A stretch of DNA of 40,544 nt from Planctomycetota bacterium (GTDB lineage: Bacteria; Planctomycetota; Phycisphaerae; Sedimentisphaerales; Anaerohalosphaeraceae): positions 1-40,544 of the forward strand of contig DUZQ01000017.1 in the NCBI GenBank assembly GCA_013349435.1, given 5' to 3'. Below, piece by piece: positions 33,239 to 40,544 of this stretch. The notes under the pieces are model-generated. The model worked only from the letters and a program-made list of their open reading frames with translations. It searched no databases and was not told the origin of the DNA. Position numbers and translations under genes: made by a program. The number at the start of each line of letters is the position of its first letter. Within the stretch, counting starts at the first letter, position 1.

Positions 33239-34744
33239 CTATAGAGCGTAAGCCGGTTGTTTAACAATTGCCAGGTTCATTATATTTTCTTCTGTCAGTT
33301 CGTCTTTTTCAAGGACACCCTGGACACATCCTGCTCGCATAACCAACACCCGGTCACAAATTCCTATTATCTCGGTCATCTCCGATGAGATAACGATAAT
33401 AGCTAAACCGTCGGCGGCCAATTCATTAATGAGGTTATATATCTCGACTTTCGCTCCCACATCCACACCCCGCGTCGGCTCATCTAAGATTATAACCCTG
33501 CAATCGGTGCCGAGCCACTTGGCTAAGACGACCTTTTGCTGGTTGCCGCCGCTCAAATCCGCAACATCGGTCTCGGTACTGCTGGTTTTGATTGCAAGTT
33601 TTTCAATCAACTTTTTGGTGTTCTTTTTCTCCGCTGCCTGCTTTATGAACCCGAATCCGGAAAATCTTTCGGACAGGCTCGGCATAGTTACGTTTTTCCT
33701 TACGGACATTGAAAGTATGGTTCCCTGCTCTTTGCGGTCTTCCGGCACAAAACCAATACCTGCCTTTACGGCATCGGTCGGCGAATTTATTTTAAGCGGG
33801 CGGCCATCAAGCGTAATCGTGCCGGTATCTTTAGGGTCCGCGCCGAAAATCGCCCGCATCGTTTCGGTTCTGCCGGCTCCGACCAGTCCGGCGATGCCAA
33901 GAACCTGACCGGCTCTTACTGAAAAGGAGAAGTTTCTTACTTCTTTTCCTTTTGTGAGATTCTCGACGCAGAACAGCTCGTCGCCTATTGCACAATCGCG
34001 TTTGGGAAACATAGCTGCGAGTTTTCTTCCTATCATCATGCTGATAACGTCATCGGTGCTCACCTCGGCGGGGCCGACCGAGCCGGTAACGACACCATCC
34101 TTGATAACGGTAATGACATCTGCAATCCGGAAAATTTCGTCGAGTCGGTGAGAAATGTAAATTATGCTTACATCCTGCTGTTTGAGCCTTCTTAGAACCT
34201 CGAAAAGCCGCTCTGTTTCGCGTGGGGCTAAGACGGAAGTAGGCTCGTCCAATATGAGGATTTTTGCCTTTTCCGACAGGGCCTTTGTTATCTCCACTAC
34301 CTGTTGATAAGCCACCGTTAAGTCACCTACAGTACTGCGGGGGTTTATCTCGAAGCCGATACTATTAATCAACTCATCGGCGTCTCTGTAAAGCCTGGAC
34401 CGGTTTATGAATCCTTTCTTGCTGCCGAGATGGTCGAGGTAGATATTTTCGGCAACCGTCAGGTCGGGCGCTAACGCAAACTCCTGATAAATGATGGCAA
34501 TACCCAGTTTTCGGCCCGTATGCGGATTCGGGATACTCACCTCTTTGCCGTCGATTTTTATCCAGCCTGCGTCTTTTGAGTATGCGCCGGAAAGAATCTT
34601 CATCAGCGTTGACTTGCCTGCTCCGTTTTCGCCCACCAGCGCGTGTATCCGGCCGGGCCTAACCCTAAAGGATACATCTTTTAGCGCATTAACACCACCG
34701 AACGACTTGCCGATGCCGGTCATCTCAACGCGATATTCAGACAT
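33239..34744 (-). CDS. Sugar ABC transporter ATPase (RbsA/MglA family)
   Basis: A 501-residue protein with two ABC domains. The first has Walker A GENGAGKST, a Q loop (IIYQEF) and Walker B ILILDEPTS. The second has a degenerate Walker A (GLVGAGRTE), the signature LSGGNQQK and Walker B VIILDEPTR. This tandem arrangement is typical of ribose/galactose/autoinducer importers. ATG 34744 is chosen because GGAAGG lies about 8 bases upstream, rather than TTG 34750. It is the second gene of the minus-strand operon. Confidence 0.9.
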   Translation of the reverse strand: MSEYRVEMTGIGKSFGGVNALKDVSFRVRPGRIHALVGENGAGKSTLMKILSGAYSKDAGWIKIDGKEVSIPNPHTGRKLGIAIIYQEFALAPDLTVAENIYLDHLGSKKGFINRSRLYRDADELINSIGFEINPRSTVGDLTVAYQQVVEITKALSEKAKILILDEPTSVLAPRETERLFEVLRRLKQQDVSIIYISHRLDEIFRIADVITVIKDGVVTGSVGPAEVSTDDVISMMIGRKLAAMFPKRDCAIGDELFCVENLTKGKEVRNFSFSVRAGQVLGIAGLVGAGRTETMRAIFGADPKDTGTITLDGRPLKINSPTDAVKAGIGFVPEDRKEQGTILSMSVRKNVTMPSLSERFSGFGFIKQAAEKKNTKKLIEKLAIKTSSTETDVADLSGGNQQKVVLAKWLGTDCRVIILDEPTRGVDVGAKVEIYNLINELAADGLAIIVISSEMTEIIGICDRVLVMRAGCVQGVLEKDELTEENIMNLAIVKQPAYAL

Positions 34745-34855
34745 TTGCAACCTTCCTTATTCAGACCGACCGTATCTGTATTTGGACACGGATTAACACC
34801 GTTTCCTTAATATATTCTTTAGACACGGATTAACGCAGATTAACACTGTTGTTCG

Positions 34856-34887
34856 GTGCCGCCCTTTTCTTCAGAAAAGGGCGGCAC
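34856..34887. repeat. Long hairpin between binding-protein and ATPase genes
   Basis: GTGCCGCCCTTTTC at 34856-34869 and GAAAAGGGCGGCAC at 34874-34887 form a perfect 14-bp stem with loop TTCA. It lies in the 294-base gap of the transporter operon, downstream of the binding-protein gene. Such hairpins commonly stabilise the abundant binding-protein message and lower expression of downstream genes. It has no strong T-run on the minus strand. Confidence 0.6.
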
Positions 34888-34941
34888 TCAAGGGATTTCT
34901 CTCATTATTTCCGGCAGCGCCCCGATCTTGAAAATATTCAG

Positions 34942-34960
34942 CCCCGCGTTTTACGCGGGG
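34942..34960. terminator. Short GC hairpin, terminator-like
   Basis: CCCCGCGT (34942-34949) and ACGCGGGG (34953-34960) form an 8-bp stem with a three-base loop followed by TTTAAT on the plus strand. On the minus strand, the direction of the operon, the following bases are only moderately T-rich, so it may act as a weak attenuator after the binding-protein gene. It is one of two hairpins in this gap. Confidence 0.35.
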
Positions 34961-35038
34961 TTTAATAAAGAATGCAGGTTAGGCCCCTTGTCCTCCGTAG
35001 ATTTATGCGAGGGAGGACGGCCCACCGATATCTTGTAT

Positions 35039-36100
35039 TCAAAAGACTGCATCGGGGTCATAGTATTTGTCCACATTCTTCTTAGTGATACATACAGCAG
35101 GGGTGTAAGACTTCTTCGGAAAATTCGTCTCGCCCGCCAGCACCTTCAGGCCGATTTCGATAGCGGTCTCGGCGATAAGCACCGGGTTATTCATTCCGGT
35201 TGCGCCATATTCGCCCTTTTTGATTAATTCAAGCGCCTCTTTCTGCCCGTCGGCACAGGCTAAGACAAGGATATCATCCTGTCTGCCCGCTTCCTTAATC
35301 GCCTCTATTGCGCCAAGGGCCATGCTGTCGTTCTCGGCCAACATCACGTTCATTTCGGGATGGGCGACAATCATATCCTCCATCGCCTTAAGTCCGCCCT
35401 CATGCGACCAGTTGCCCCACCCCTGGGCGACTATTTCAAAGCCCATTGATGCGGTTGAGCGAAGCTGCTGCTCGATAATACCGCGAAAAACACCCTGCCT
35501 GCGCTCCTTTCCGACAGGATTACCCTGCACTCCGCTAAGAAGACCTATCTTGATATACGCACCCTCCATTTTTTTGACGAGCCATTCGCCGATAAGCTCA
35601 CCGTTTGCAAGGTTATTGGATTGGACGGTAGTAATAAAATCGGCGGCAGGGTCGATAGAGCTGTCAATCACAATCACAGGCACGCCCGCTTTTGTGGCCG
35701 TCCTGGTCGCCGGGATAAGACCCTGTGGGTCCTTGGGATTCAGGATTAAAAGATCTATGCCCTGAGTGAGCATATCCTCCACGTCAGCTAATTGCTTGAC
35801 CATATCATCGCGGGCCTCGGTGGAGATAAACTGCATACCGTATTCGGCGGCCTTTTTCTTGGCTGCGTTTACCTGGGCGTAAAAATACGGCGCCCCAAGG
35901 GTGTACATAGATACGCCGACCTTAATGTCCTTGTAATCCTTTTTCAAATCCCCGGCTGGAGCCGCTTTGGTGGATTCGGCCGTGCTGCTTTCCCCAGCCG
36001 GCTTAGAATCACAACCGGCAATTAGTGTCGCTGCTACTGCAATTACCACAAGCAAAACGAGCGATTTTCGGAATGGTTCAATTTCGGGTGGCAGCCTCAA
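35039..36100 (-). CDS. Sugar-binding lipoprotein of the ABC importer
   Basis: A periplasmic binding protein of the ribose/autoinducer type 1 family, about 353 residues. It has a signal peptide with lipobox TLIAGC (C30 would be lipidated), a low-complexity linker, and the family core from VGVSMYTLGAPYFYAQ, with DLLILNPKDPQG, GVPVIVIDS, MLAENDSMALGA and GATGMNNP. It delivers the sugar to the permease. The start is uncertain: TTG 36100 falls exactly inside an inverted repeat, and no ATG or GTG precedes the signal peptide in a sensible place. The frame stays open much further upstream, but that stretch would ruin the signal peptide. Confidence 0.85.
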   Translation of the reverse strand: MRLPPEIEPFRKSLVLLVVIAVAATLIAGCDSKPAGESSTAESTKAAPAGDLKKDYKDIKVGVSMYTLGAPYFYAQVNAAKKKAAEYGMQFISTEARDDMVKQLADVEDMLTQGIDLLILNPKDPQGLIPATRTATKAGVPVIVIDSSIDPAADFITTVQSNNLANGELIGEWLVKKMEGAYIKIGLLSGVQGNPVGKERRQGVFRGIIEQQLRSTASMGFEIVAQGWGNWSHEGGLKAMEDMIVAHPEMNVMLAENDSMALGAIEAIKEAGRQDDILVLACADGQKEALELIKKGEYGATGMNNPVLIAETAIEIGLKVLAGETNFPKKSYTPAVCITKKNVDKYYDPDAVF

Positions 36101-36173
36101 GCGCAGCTTGGGGATGGCGAGGCTCCAGAAACGGCACAGCCATCCCCAAATCCCATGGATTTGAGGCTGCCAC
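36088..36173. repeat. Nested palindromic repeat at the binding-protein start
   Basis: GTGGCAGCCTCAA (36088-36100) and TTGAGGCTGCCAC (36161-36173) are perfect 13-base inverted repeats. Inside them TTGGGGATGGC (36108-36118) and GCCATCCCCAA (36139-36149) form a second perfect pair. The 86-base unit covers the only plausible start codon of the binding protein, TTG 36100, so it may have inserted there and replaced the original start. Confidence 0.65.
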
Positions 36174-36502
36174 ACTGTATGGAACGCCAAATCAATGTTA
36201 CCCAAAATCTGATTTGTTTGAACCGTATCCAGTTTTTTCAGGTTATGCATTGCTGTTCTATCCTGAACATTTTTAATCATGATACTTTTGCTAAGATGAT
36301 ACACGAGTTCACTGCTCAAGTCCACCGGTTTTCCAGACGCTCTTTTCAGTACTTCATTAATTTTTTTGCAGAATCCATCTATTTTGTACAGAGGCACTGT
36401 TGCTTTTTCAATACGGTTATGATATTCTGCGTGATGGTGATGCTTGGCACGGCGGCTAAGCGTCGAGGACGAAACTTGCAAGCATATCAACAGGAGATGA
36501 AT
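36174..36502. other. Divergent intergenic region
   Basis: About 330 bases between the minus-strand binding-protein gene and the plus-strand PurF-like gene. It should contain two divergent promoters. I see no confident -35/-10 pair. Both strands are open over much of the stretch, but the translations have no recognisable domain, and no start with a ribosome site supports a gene. Confidence 0.5.
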
Positions 36503-37987
36503 ATGAGCGGGATTTTCGGAGTGGTGTCTCAAAAGGATTGCGCCCAAACACTATTTTACGGTACAGATTATCATTCACATCTGGGCACCGAATACGGCGG
36601 CCTGGCGGTACTCGGCAAGGATTTCACCCGGCAGATACACGACCTGACCCAGGGCCAGTTCAAGTCAAAATTCTTCGATGATTACAAATCCATGCATGGT
36701 AACAAGGGTATCGGTGTTATCAGCGATTATGACGAGCAACCAATCTATTTGAACTCAAGATTCGGGCCGTTTTGTATCGTAATCTGCGGATTTGTGGAAA
36801 ACGCCGAGGAACTAACAGCCGAACTGTTAAATAAGGGTATATCCTTCAGCGAGGTAAGCCGACGACCTGTGAACACACCCGAACTGATGGCAAAACTCAT
36901 CAACCAGGGGGATAATTTGATAGACGGCATACAGTATATGTTCGATGCCATTGAAGGCTCCTGCTCACTGCTGCTGTTGCATAAAGACGGAATATACGCA
37001 GCGCGGGACAGATTCGGATACACTCCTTTGGCTGTCGGCAGGCGAGCAGATGCCTGGGCGGTTACAAGTGAGACCAGCGCCTTTCCCAATAACGACTTTC
37101 AGATTTTAAAGTATATAGAACCGGGCGAGATAGTTTTAGTTAATGAAGCCGGCCTTGTGCAAAAAAGACCGGCGGCGGGAAAACAGAATCAGATATGTGC
37201 GTTCCTTTGGATTTATACCGGCTTTCCCGCCTCAAGCTATGAGGGGATAAATGTCGAAGTGGTAAGGGAAAGGTGTGGCCGATACCTCGCCAGGCATGAC
37301 AAGGATATCGAAATCGACCTCGTCTCAGGCATCCCCGACTCCGGGTGTGCCCACGGATTAGGCTATGCGATGGAGTCGGGTAAACCCTTCAGACGTCCTC
37401 TGGTCAAATACACGCCCGGATACGGCAGGAGCTATACCCCGCCTTCGCAGGAGACGCGCGACCTGATTGCAAAAATGAAGCTGATACCGATTAAAGAAGT
37501 AATCAAGGGCAATAGTATAGTCGTATGTGAAGATTCGATTGTCAGGGGAACTCAACTGAAAAACTTCACTATAAATAAACTGCGGGATTGCGGCGCAAAA
37601 CAGATACACGTCAGGCCGGCCTGCCCGCCGCTGATGTTCCCGTGCAGATTCAATCTGTCCACACGTTCGATACACGAACTGGCCGCGCGAAAGGCCATCC
37701 GCGCCCTCGAAGGCCGGGACCTTGAAGATGTGTCGGAGTATATAGATAATAAATCCGAAAAATATAAAAAAATGGTCCAGTGGATTGCCAAAGACCTGGA
37801 CGTTACAACTCTCAGGTATCAGACTATTGATGATATGGTCAAAGCAATCGGCAGAGACAAAGAAAATCTGTGCACGTACTGCTGGACCGGCGAGTGCCCC
37901 AAAGCCGCACGCCCAAAAAAGCCGCCGGTCAAAATAGAAGAAGTAAAGCAGCCACAGACGAAAAAACCTGCCCAAACTTTTGCTTGA
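36503..37987 (+). CDS. Amidophosphoribosyltransferase-like protein, catalytic Cys replaced by Ser
   Basis: A 494-residue PurF-like protein: N-terminal Ntn-hydrolase glutaminase domain (about 1-225) and C-terminal phosphoribosyltransferase domain with the PRPP loop VVCEDSIVRGTQL near 340. PurF makes phosphoribosylamine, the first step of purine synthesis. The start MSGIFGVVSQKDC has Ser where classical PurF has the catalytic Cys right after Met. I recall a PurF subtype in other phyla that also lacks this Cys, so the enzyme may use ammonia or another partner. The C-terminal CTYCWTGECP looks like iron-sulfur ligands. ATG 36503 follows AGGAG by 7 bases. Confidence 0.83.
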   Translation: MSGIFGVVSQKDCAQTLFYGTDYHSHLGTEYGGLAVLGKDFTRQIHDLTQGQFKSKFFDDYKSMHGNKGIGVISDYDEQPIYLNSRFGPFCIVICGFVENAEELTAELLNKGISFSEVSRRPVNTPELMAKLINQGDNLIDGIQYMFDAIEGSCSLLLLHKDGIYAARDRFGYTPLAVGRRADAWAVTSETSAFPNNDFQILKYIEPGEIVLVNEAGLVQKRPAAGKQNQICAFLWIYTGFPASSYEGINVEVVRERCGRYLARHDKDIEIDLVSGIPDSGCAHGLGYAMESGKPFRRPLVKYTPGYGRSYTPPSQETRDLIAKMKLIPIKEVIKGNSIVVCEDSIVRGTQLKNFTINKLRDCGAKQIHVRPACPPLMFPCRFNLSTRSIHELAARKAIRALEGRDLEDVSEYIDNKSEKYKKMVQWIAKDLDVTTLRYQTIDDMVKAIGRDKENLCTYCWTGECPKAARPKKPPVKIEEVKQPQTKKPAQTFA

Positions 37988-38043
37988 CTTAAAACAGATT
38001 TGTGTGTAAAAGGCTTAAAGGTCGTTTGTAGCACAAAAGGTAG

Positions 38044-38061
38044 GGTGGGCCTTGGCCCACC
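38044..38061. repeat. GGTGGGCC hairpin repeat
   Basis: GGTGGGCC and GGCCCACC form a perfect 8-bp stem with a TT loop in the gap between the PurF-like gene and the DUF4870 gene. The surrounding TAGGGTGGGCC text is a common intergenic repeat type. There is no T-run, so it is not a clear terminator. Confidence 0.5.
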
Positions 38062-38113
38062 GTTGAAACTGTCGTTTTGTAATTCATATCAGTGATTGTA
38101 GGGAGACAAAAAA

Positions 38114-38524
38114 ATGGACGAAAATGTAGAAAACCAAGCCCAAAACGAACAAACCCCACCAGAACCCACACCGCCCCAGGCCGATGAAAATCCGTCTGAA
38201 GGACCCTCACAGAACGCCAAAAATATGGCGCTGCTGTGCCACCTGCTGGGTTTCTTCACCTGCTTCATCGGGCCGCTGATTGTATGGCTGATAAAGAAGG
38301 ATGACGACCCTTATATTGACCAGCAGGGTAAAGAGGCCCTGAACTTCCAGATTACGGTGACCCTTGCTTCTATAGTCGGAGGATTGCTATCTGTGATATG
38401 TATCGGCCTGTTGCTCCTGGCGGTGGTAGGCCTTGCGGACCTTATCTTCGTAATCATGGCGTGCGTGGCAACCAGTAAGGGCGAGGCCTATCGGTATCCT
38501 GTTGCAATTCGGCTTATCAAGTAA
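38114..38524 (+). CDS. DUF4870 (Tic20-like) membrane protein
   Basis: A 136-residue protein: a polar Pro/Glu/Gln-rich N-terminus (about 1-35), then three hydrophobic helices with the DUF4870 pattern MALLCHLLGFFTCFIGPLIVWLIKKDDDPYIDQQGKEALNFQI and a C-terminal YRYPVAIRLIK. The family is widespread and of unknown function; it resembles the Tic20 fold. It is preceded by AGGGAG about 10 bases before ATG 38114. Not linked to magnetosomes by sequence. Confidence 0.87.
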   Translation: MDENVENQAQNEQTPPEPTPPQADENPSEGPSQNAKNMALLCHLLGFFTCFIGPLIVWLIKKDDDPYIDQQGKEALNFQITVTLASIVGGLLSVICIGLLLLAVVGLADLIFVIMACVATSKGEAYRYPVAIRLIK

Positions 38525-38547
38525 CCGAGTATCAGAGATTTAATAAA

Positions 38548-40032
38548 ATGAATCGACGTGAATTTGTCAAAGCGATGGGGCTTGGCGCTGCTGCTCTTGC
38601 CATGCCCGGTTGTATGCAAAATCTGGCTGGACCCGAGCGGTCGAAGCCGAACTTTGTAATTATCTTCACCGATGACCAGGGCTATGCCGATGTCGGCTGT
38701 TATGGGGCAGAAGGTTTTACAACGCCCAACCTGGACCGGATGGCCTCCGAGGGGATGCGATTCACCGATTTTTATTCCTCCAATGCCGTCTGCTCTCCTT
38801 CACGCGCCTCACTTCTGACCGGATGCTACCCGACCCGTGTCAGCATCCCGGATGTCCTATTCCCCGGTGGTGAGGACATCGGGCTCAATCCCGAGGAAAT
38901 CACGATCGCCGACCTGCTCAAAACCCGCGGCTACGCCACTGCCTGCATCGGTAAATGGCATCTCGGTCATAAGCCCGATTTCCTGCCCACACGCCAGGGG
39001 TTTGATATGTACTACGGCATCCCCTACAGTAACGATATGGAAATCGACCCGAAGATGGAGCTCGCCGGCGACATCAAGCTCAACGAAGGTATGACAGTTG
39101 AACGCATACGCACAGAAGAGCCAAGAGGTCACCGGGTCCCTCTAATGCGCGACGAGCAGGTCATCGAATACCCGTGCGACCAATCGACCCTGACAAAACG
39201 CTACACCGAAAAGGCCCTCGAATTCATTACCGCCAACCAAAACCGTCCGTTCTTCCTTTACCTGCCGCACACGATGCCGCACGTTCCGCTTTTCGCCTCG
39301 GAAAAATTCAAAGGTAAATCGGAGCGGGGCATATACGGCGACGTCATCATGGAGATTGACTTCTCGGTCGGACAAATACTTTCGACACTGAAACGCCTGG
39401 GACTCGATGACAATACACTTGTGATATTTACCTGCGACAACGGGCCTTGGCTGGCCTTTGGCGGCCACGGCGGTTCGGCGAAACCCCTGCGCGAAGGAAA
39501 GTTCACCACCTTCGAAGGAGGGTTCCGCGCTCCGTGTATAATGCGCTGGCTTGGTAAAATCCCCGCCCAAAAAGTCTGCTCAGAAGTCGCCGGAACCATA
39601 GACTTCCTCCCGACCATAGCTCACCTCGCGAGTGTCCCTGTCCCTGATGACCGCGTCATCGACGGCAAAAATATATGGCCGCTGATGACAGCCGAAGCCG
39701 GTGCCCGTTCTCCCCACGAAGCGTACTTTTACTACCATGAAAACGACCTTCAGGCCGTAAGAAGCGGCAAGTGGAAGCTGCACTTTCCTCATGAATATCA
39801 TAAGGTTATAGAGCCGGGTTCTGACGGCCGGGGCGGTGAAGTTGACCAGGGCTGGATTGGTCTGTCACTGTTTGACCTGGAAAACGACATCGGCGAGCAG
39901 CACGATGTCTCCGACGGGCATCCCGATGTAGTGGAACGACTGACTGCATTTGCAGATAAGATGCGAGCTGACATCGGCGATGCTGCTACCAGAGTAAAGG
40001 GAAAGAACATAAGACCTCCAGGGCGTGTGTAA
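38548..40032 (+). CDS. Type I sulfatase, Tat-exported lipoprotein-like
   Basis: A 494-residue sulfatase. The N-terminus MNRREFVKAMGLGAAALAMPGC is a twin-arginine-like signal with a lipobox Cys. The catalytic motif C82-S-P-S-R is where a formylglycine must be formed by a maturase. Metal ligands appear at FTDDQGYADVGCYG, IGKWHLGH, HTMPHVP and TCDNGPW. It cleaves sulfate esters, probably from polysaccharides. Sulfatases of this type are numerous in Planctomycetota and support that assignment. ATG 38548 lies 23 bases after the DUF4870 stop. Confidence 0.92.
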   Translation: MNRREFVKAMGLGAAALAMPGCMQNLAGPERSKPNFVIIFTDDQGYADVGCYGAEGFTTPNLDRMASEGMRFTDFYSSNAVCSPSRASLLTGCYPTRVSIPDVLFPGGEDIGLNPEEITIADLLKTRGYATACIGKWHLGHKPDFLPTRQGFDMYYGIPYSNDMEIDPKMELAGDIKLNEGMTVERIRTEEPRGHRVPLMRDEQVIEYPCDQSTLTKRYTEKALEFITANQNRPFFLYLPHTMPHVPLFASEKFKGKSERGIYGDVIMEIDFSVGQILSTLKRLGLDDNTLVIFTCDNGPWLAFGGHGGSAKPLREGKFTTFEGGFRAPCIMRWLGKIPAQKVCSEVAGTIDFLPTIAHLASVPVPDDRVIDGKNIWPLMTAEAGARSPHEAYFYYHENDLQAVRSGKWKLHFPHEYHKVIEPGSDGRGGEVDQGWIGLSLFDLENDIGEQHDVSDGHPDVVERLTAFADKMRADIGDAATRVKGKNIRPPGRV

Positions 40033-40058
40033 AATCAGATAAAAAATACACTGCCAAG

Positions 40059-40170
40059 CTAACGCTTGACAGTGGCACCCGAATATATATAGCCTTATAA
40101 GGGTGCCACGGTCAAACCATGCCCTGAGTGACCGGAGGGAGTCGAATGGGTTGTTTGGCCGTGTAGAAAC
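40059..40170. repeat. Second copy of the GTGGCACC repeat family
   Basis: CGCTTGACAGTGGCACCCG and GGTGCCACGGTCAAACCAT occur here about 20 bases apart, matching the end modules of the repeat at 21631-21814. Together they form an inverted repeat around GTGGCACC. No gene is contained. Confidence 0.55.
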
Positions 40171-40206
40171 AAAGGTATTGTCAACGATAATGTGTAACTA
40201 CTGTAG

Positions 40207-40260
40207 GGTGCGATGCCGCCCAGGTCCGGCCTGGCGCTTCGACAGGACGGGAATCGCACC
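40207..40260. repeat. GGTGCGAT/ATCGCACC inverted repeat
   Basis: GGTGCGAT (40207-40214) and ATCGCACC (40253-40260) are perfect 8-base inverted repeats enclosing a GC-rich inner part with GGTCCGGCCTGGC. It belongs to the class of short intergenic palindromes seen elsewhere in this window. No coding sequence is inside. Confidence 0.5.
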
Positions 40261-40282
40261 ATTTTCAAGTTGAGAATTTGGT

Positions 40283-40459
40283 ATGCGATTTTTGATAAAG
40301 CTGTTTATTAGCGTGTGCATTATCGTCCTTTGCACACAGATTGGCCGAAAGCTGCCCACGTTGGCCGGCCTTATAGCCGTGATGCCGCTTACCGGCTTTA
40401 TCGTACTGCTCTGGCTTTATGGGGATAATCGAAAGGATCCCGGTCATTGTGAAATGTGA
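40283..40459 (+). CDS. DUF3147-like membrane protein, shortened
   Basis: A 58-residue frame with two hydrophobic helices. It resembles the N-terminal half of DUF3147 proteins (MRFLIKLFISVCIIVLC, then RKLPTLAGLIAVMPLTGFIVLLWLYGDN). Family members are usually about 110 residues. Here the frame stops soon after WLYGDN, and a perfect hairpin repeat (40460-40478) begins right at the stop. This suggests the gene was cut short by repeat insertion or is naturally short. The ribosome site is weak. Function of the family is unknown. Confidence 0.5.
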   Translation: MRFLIKLFISVCIIVLCTQIGRKLPTLAGLIAVMPLTGFIVLLWLYGDNRKDPGHCEM

Positions 40460-40478
40460 GTCCCGATAGAATCGGGAC
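40460..40478. repeat. GTCCCGAT hairpin after the DUF3147-like gene
   Basis: GTCCCGAT and ATCGGGAC form a perfect 8-bp stem with an AGA loop, directly after the stop of the DUF3147-like frame. No T-run follows, so it is a repeat more than a terminator. Confidence 0.5.
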
Positions 40479-40544
40479 ATCACGTCACGGAGAATGGGAG
40501 CTTTCGGCCGTATTAAGTTTGATGTGCCGCGTTATCGTGAGCAC

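Noticed and set aside
36174..36547. A long minus-strand frame continuing upstream of the sugar-binding lipoprotein
   Set aside because: It would place over 100 residues before a clear lipoprotein signal peptide, has no recognisable domain and overlaps the start of the PurF-like gene.
40494..40544. A short frame (MGAFGRIKFD) running off the right edge
   Set aside because: It is only 17 codons long and the ribosome site is too close to the ATG; it may be the start of a real gene, but the window does not allow a call.

Overview
The window carries most of a magnetosome gene cluster (MGC), the gene set that builds membrane-bound iron-mineral organelles in magnetotactic bacteria. It runs from about 1.0 to 31.9 kb on the plus strand. 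I recognise relatives of MamI, MamL, MamA (TPR), MamQ (LemA family), tandem MamB-type cation diffusion facilitators (CDF), MamE/MamO-type trypsin-like proteins, PDZ proteins and the actin MamK. FeoA, FeoB, a Fur-family repressor and many lineage-specific proteins accompany them. Gene order and domain make-up differ from the classical Magnetospirillum island. The flanking genes (a Tat-exported lipoprotein sulfatase, a PurF subtype without the usual N-terminal cysteine, DUF4870, a ribose-type ABC transporter) and the many short palindromic repeats suggest a Planctomycetota (Phycisphaerae-like) genome. This assignment is an inference; another deep-branching magnetotactic phylum is possible.

Layout: 1-1000, a FixX-type ferredoxin (cut by the window edge) and a YugP-like membrane zinc peptidase. 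1030-6164, a micro-protein, a PDZ protein, a MamE-like protease, MamL-like, a CDF without metal-site residues, a rhodanese, MamI, MamA and MamQ. 6251-14458, a near-gapless block: two MamB-like CDFs, a 1099-residue PDZ/NifX/cysteine-repeat protein, a MamO-like pseudoprotease, a double-PDZ protein and a membrane-anchored phosphoesterase. 14571-17474, a double-PDZ module fused to a complete membrane-embedded pyrophosphatase. 17485-24614, EcsC, PAS/coiled-coil, glycine-rich membrane proteins, unknown helical proteins and MamK; part of this is bracketed by two inverted copies of a MITE-like repeat. 24640-31907, fur facing an iron-uptake and redox operon (porin, FeoA, FeoB, CDF, NosR-like flavoprotein, PDZ) with two Fur-box-like sites between them. 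31943-32015, tRNA-Ala. 32086-36100 (minus), a sugar ABC transporter. 36503-40459, PurF-like, DUF4870, sulfatase and a shortened DUF3147-like gene.

How the genes may work together (inference): the Fur-controlled porin and FeoAB bring in ferrous iron and MamB-type CDFs load it into the organelle. The PDZ-tethered pyrophosphatase would energise the organelle membrane with a cation gradient, as in plant vacuoles and acidocalcisomes. Protease-fold and PDZ proteins organise the lumen, the NosR-like FMN/Fe-S protein and NifX/Cys-repeat protein replace the c-type magnetochromes I cannot find, and MamA and MamK assemble and position the chain.
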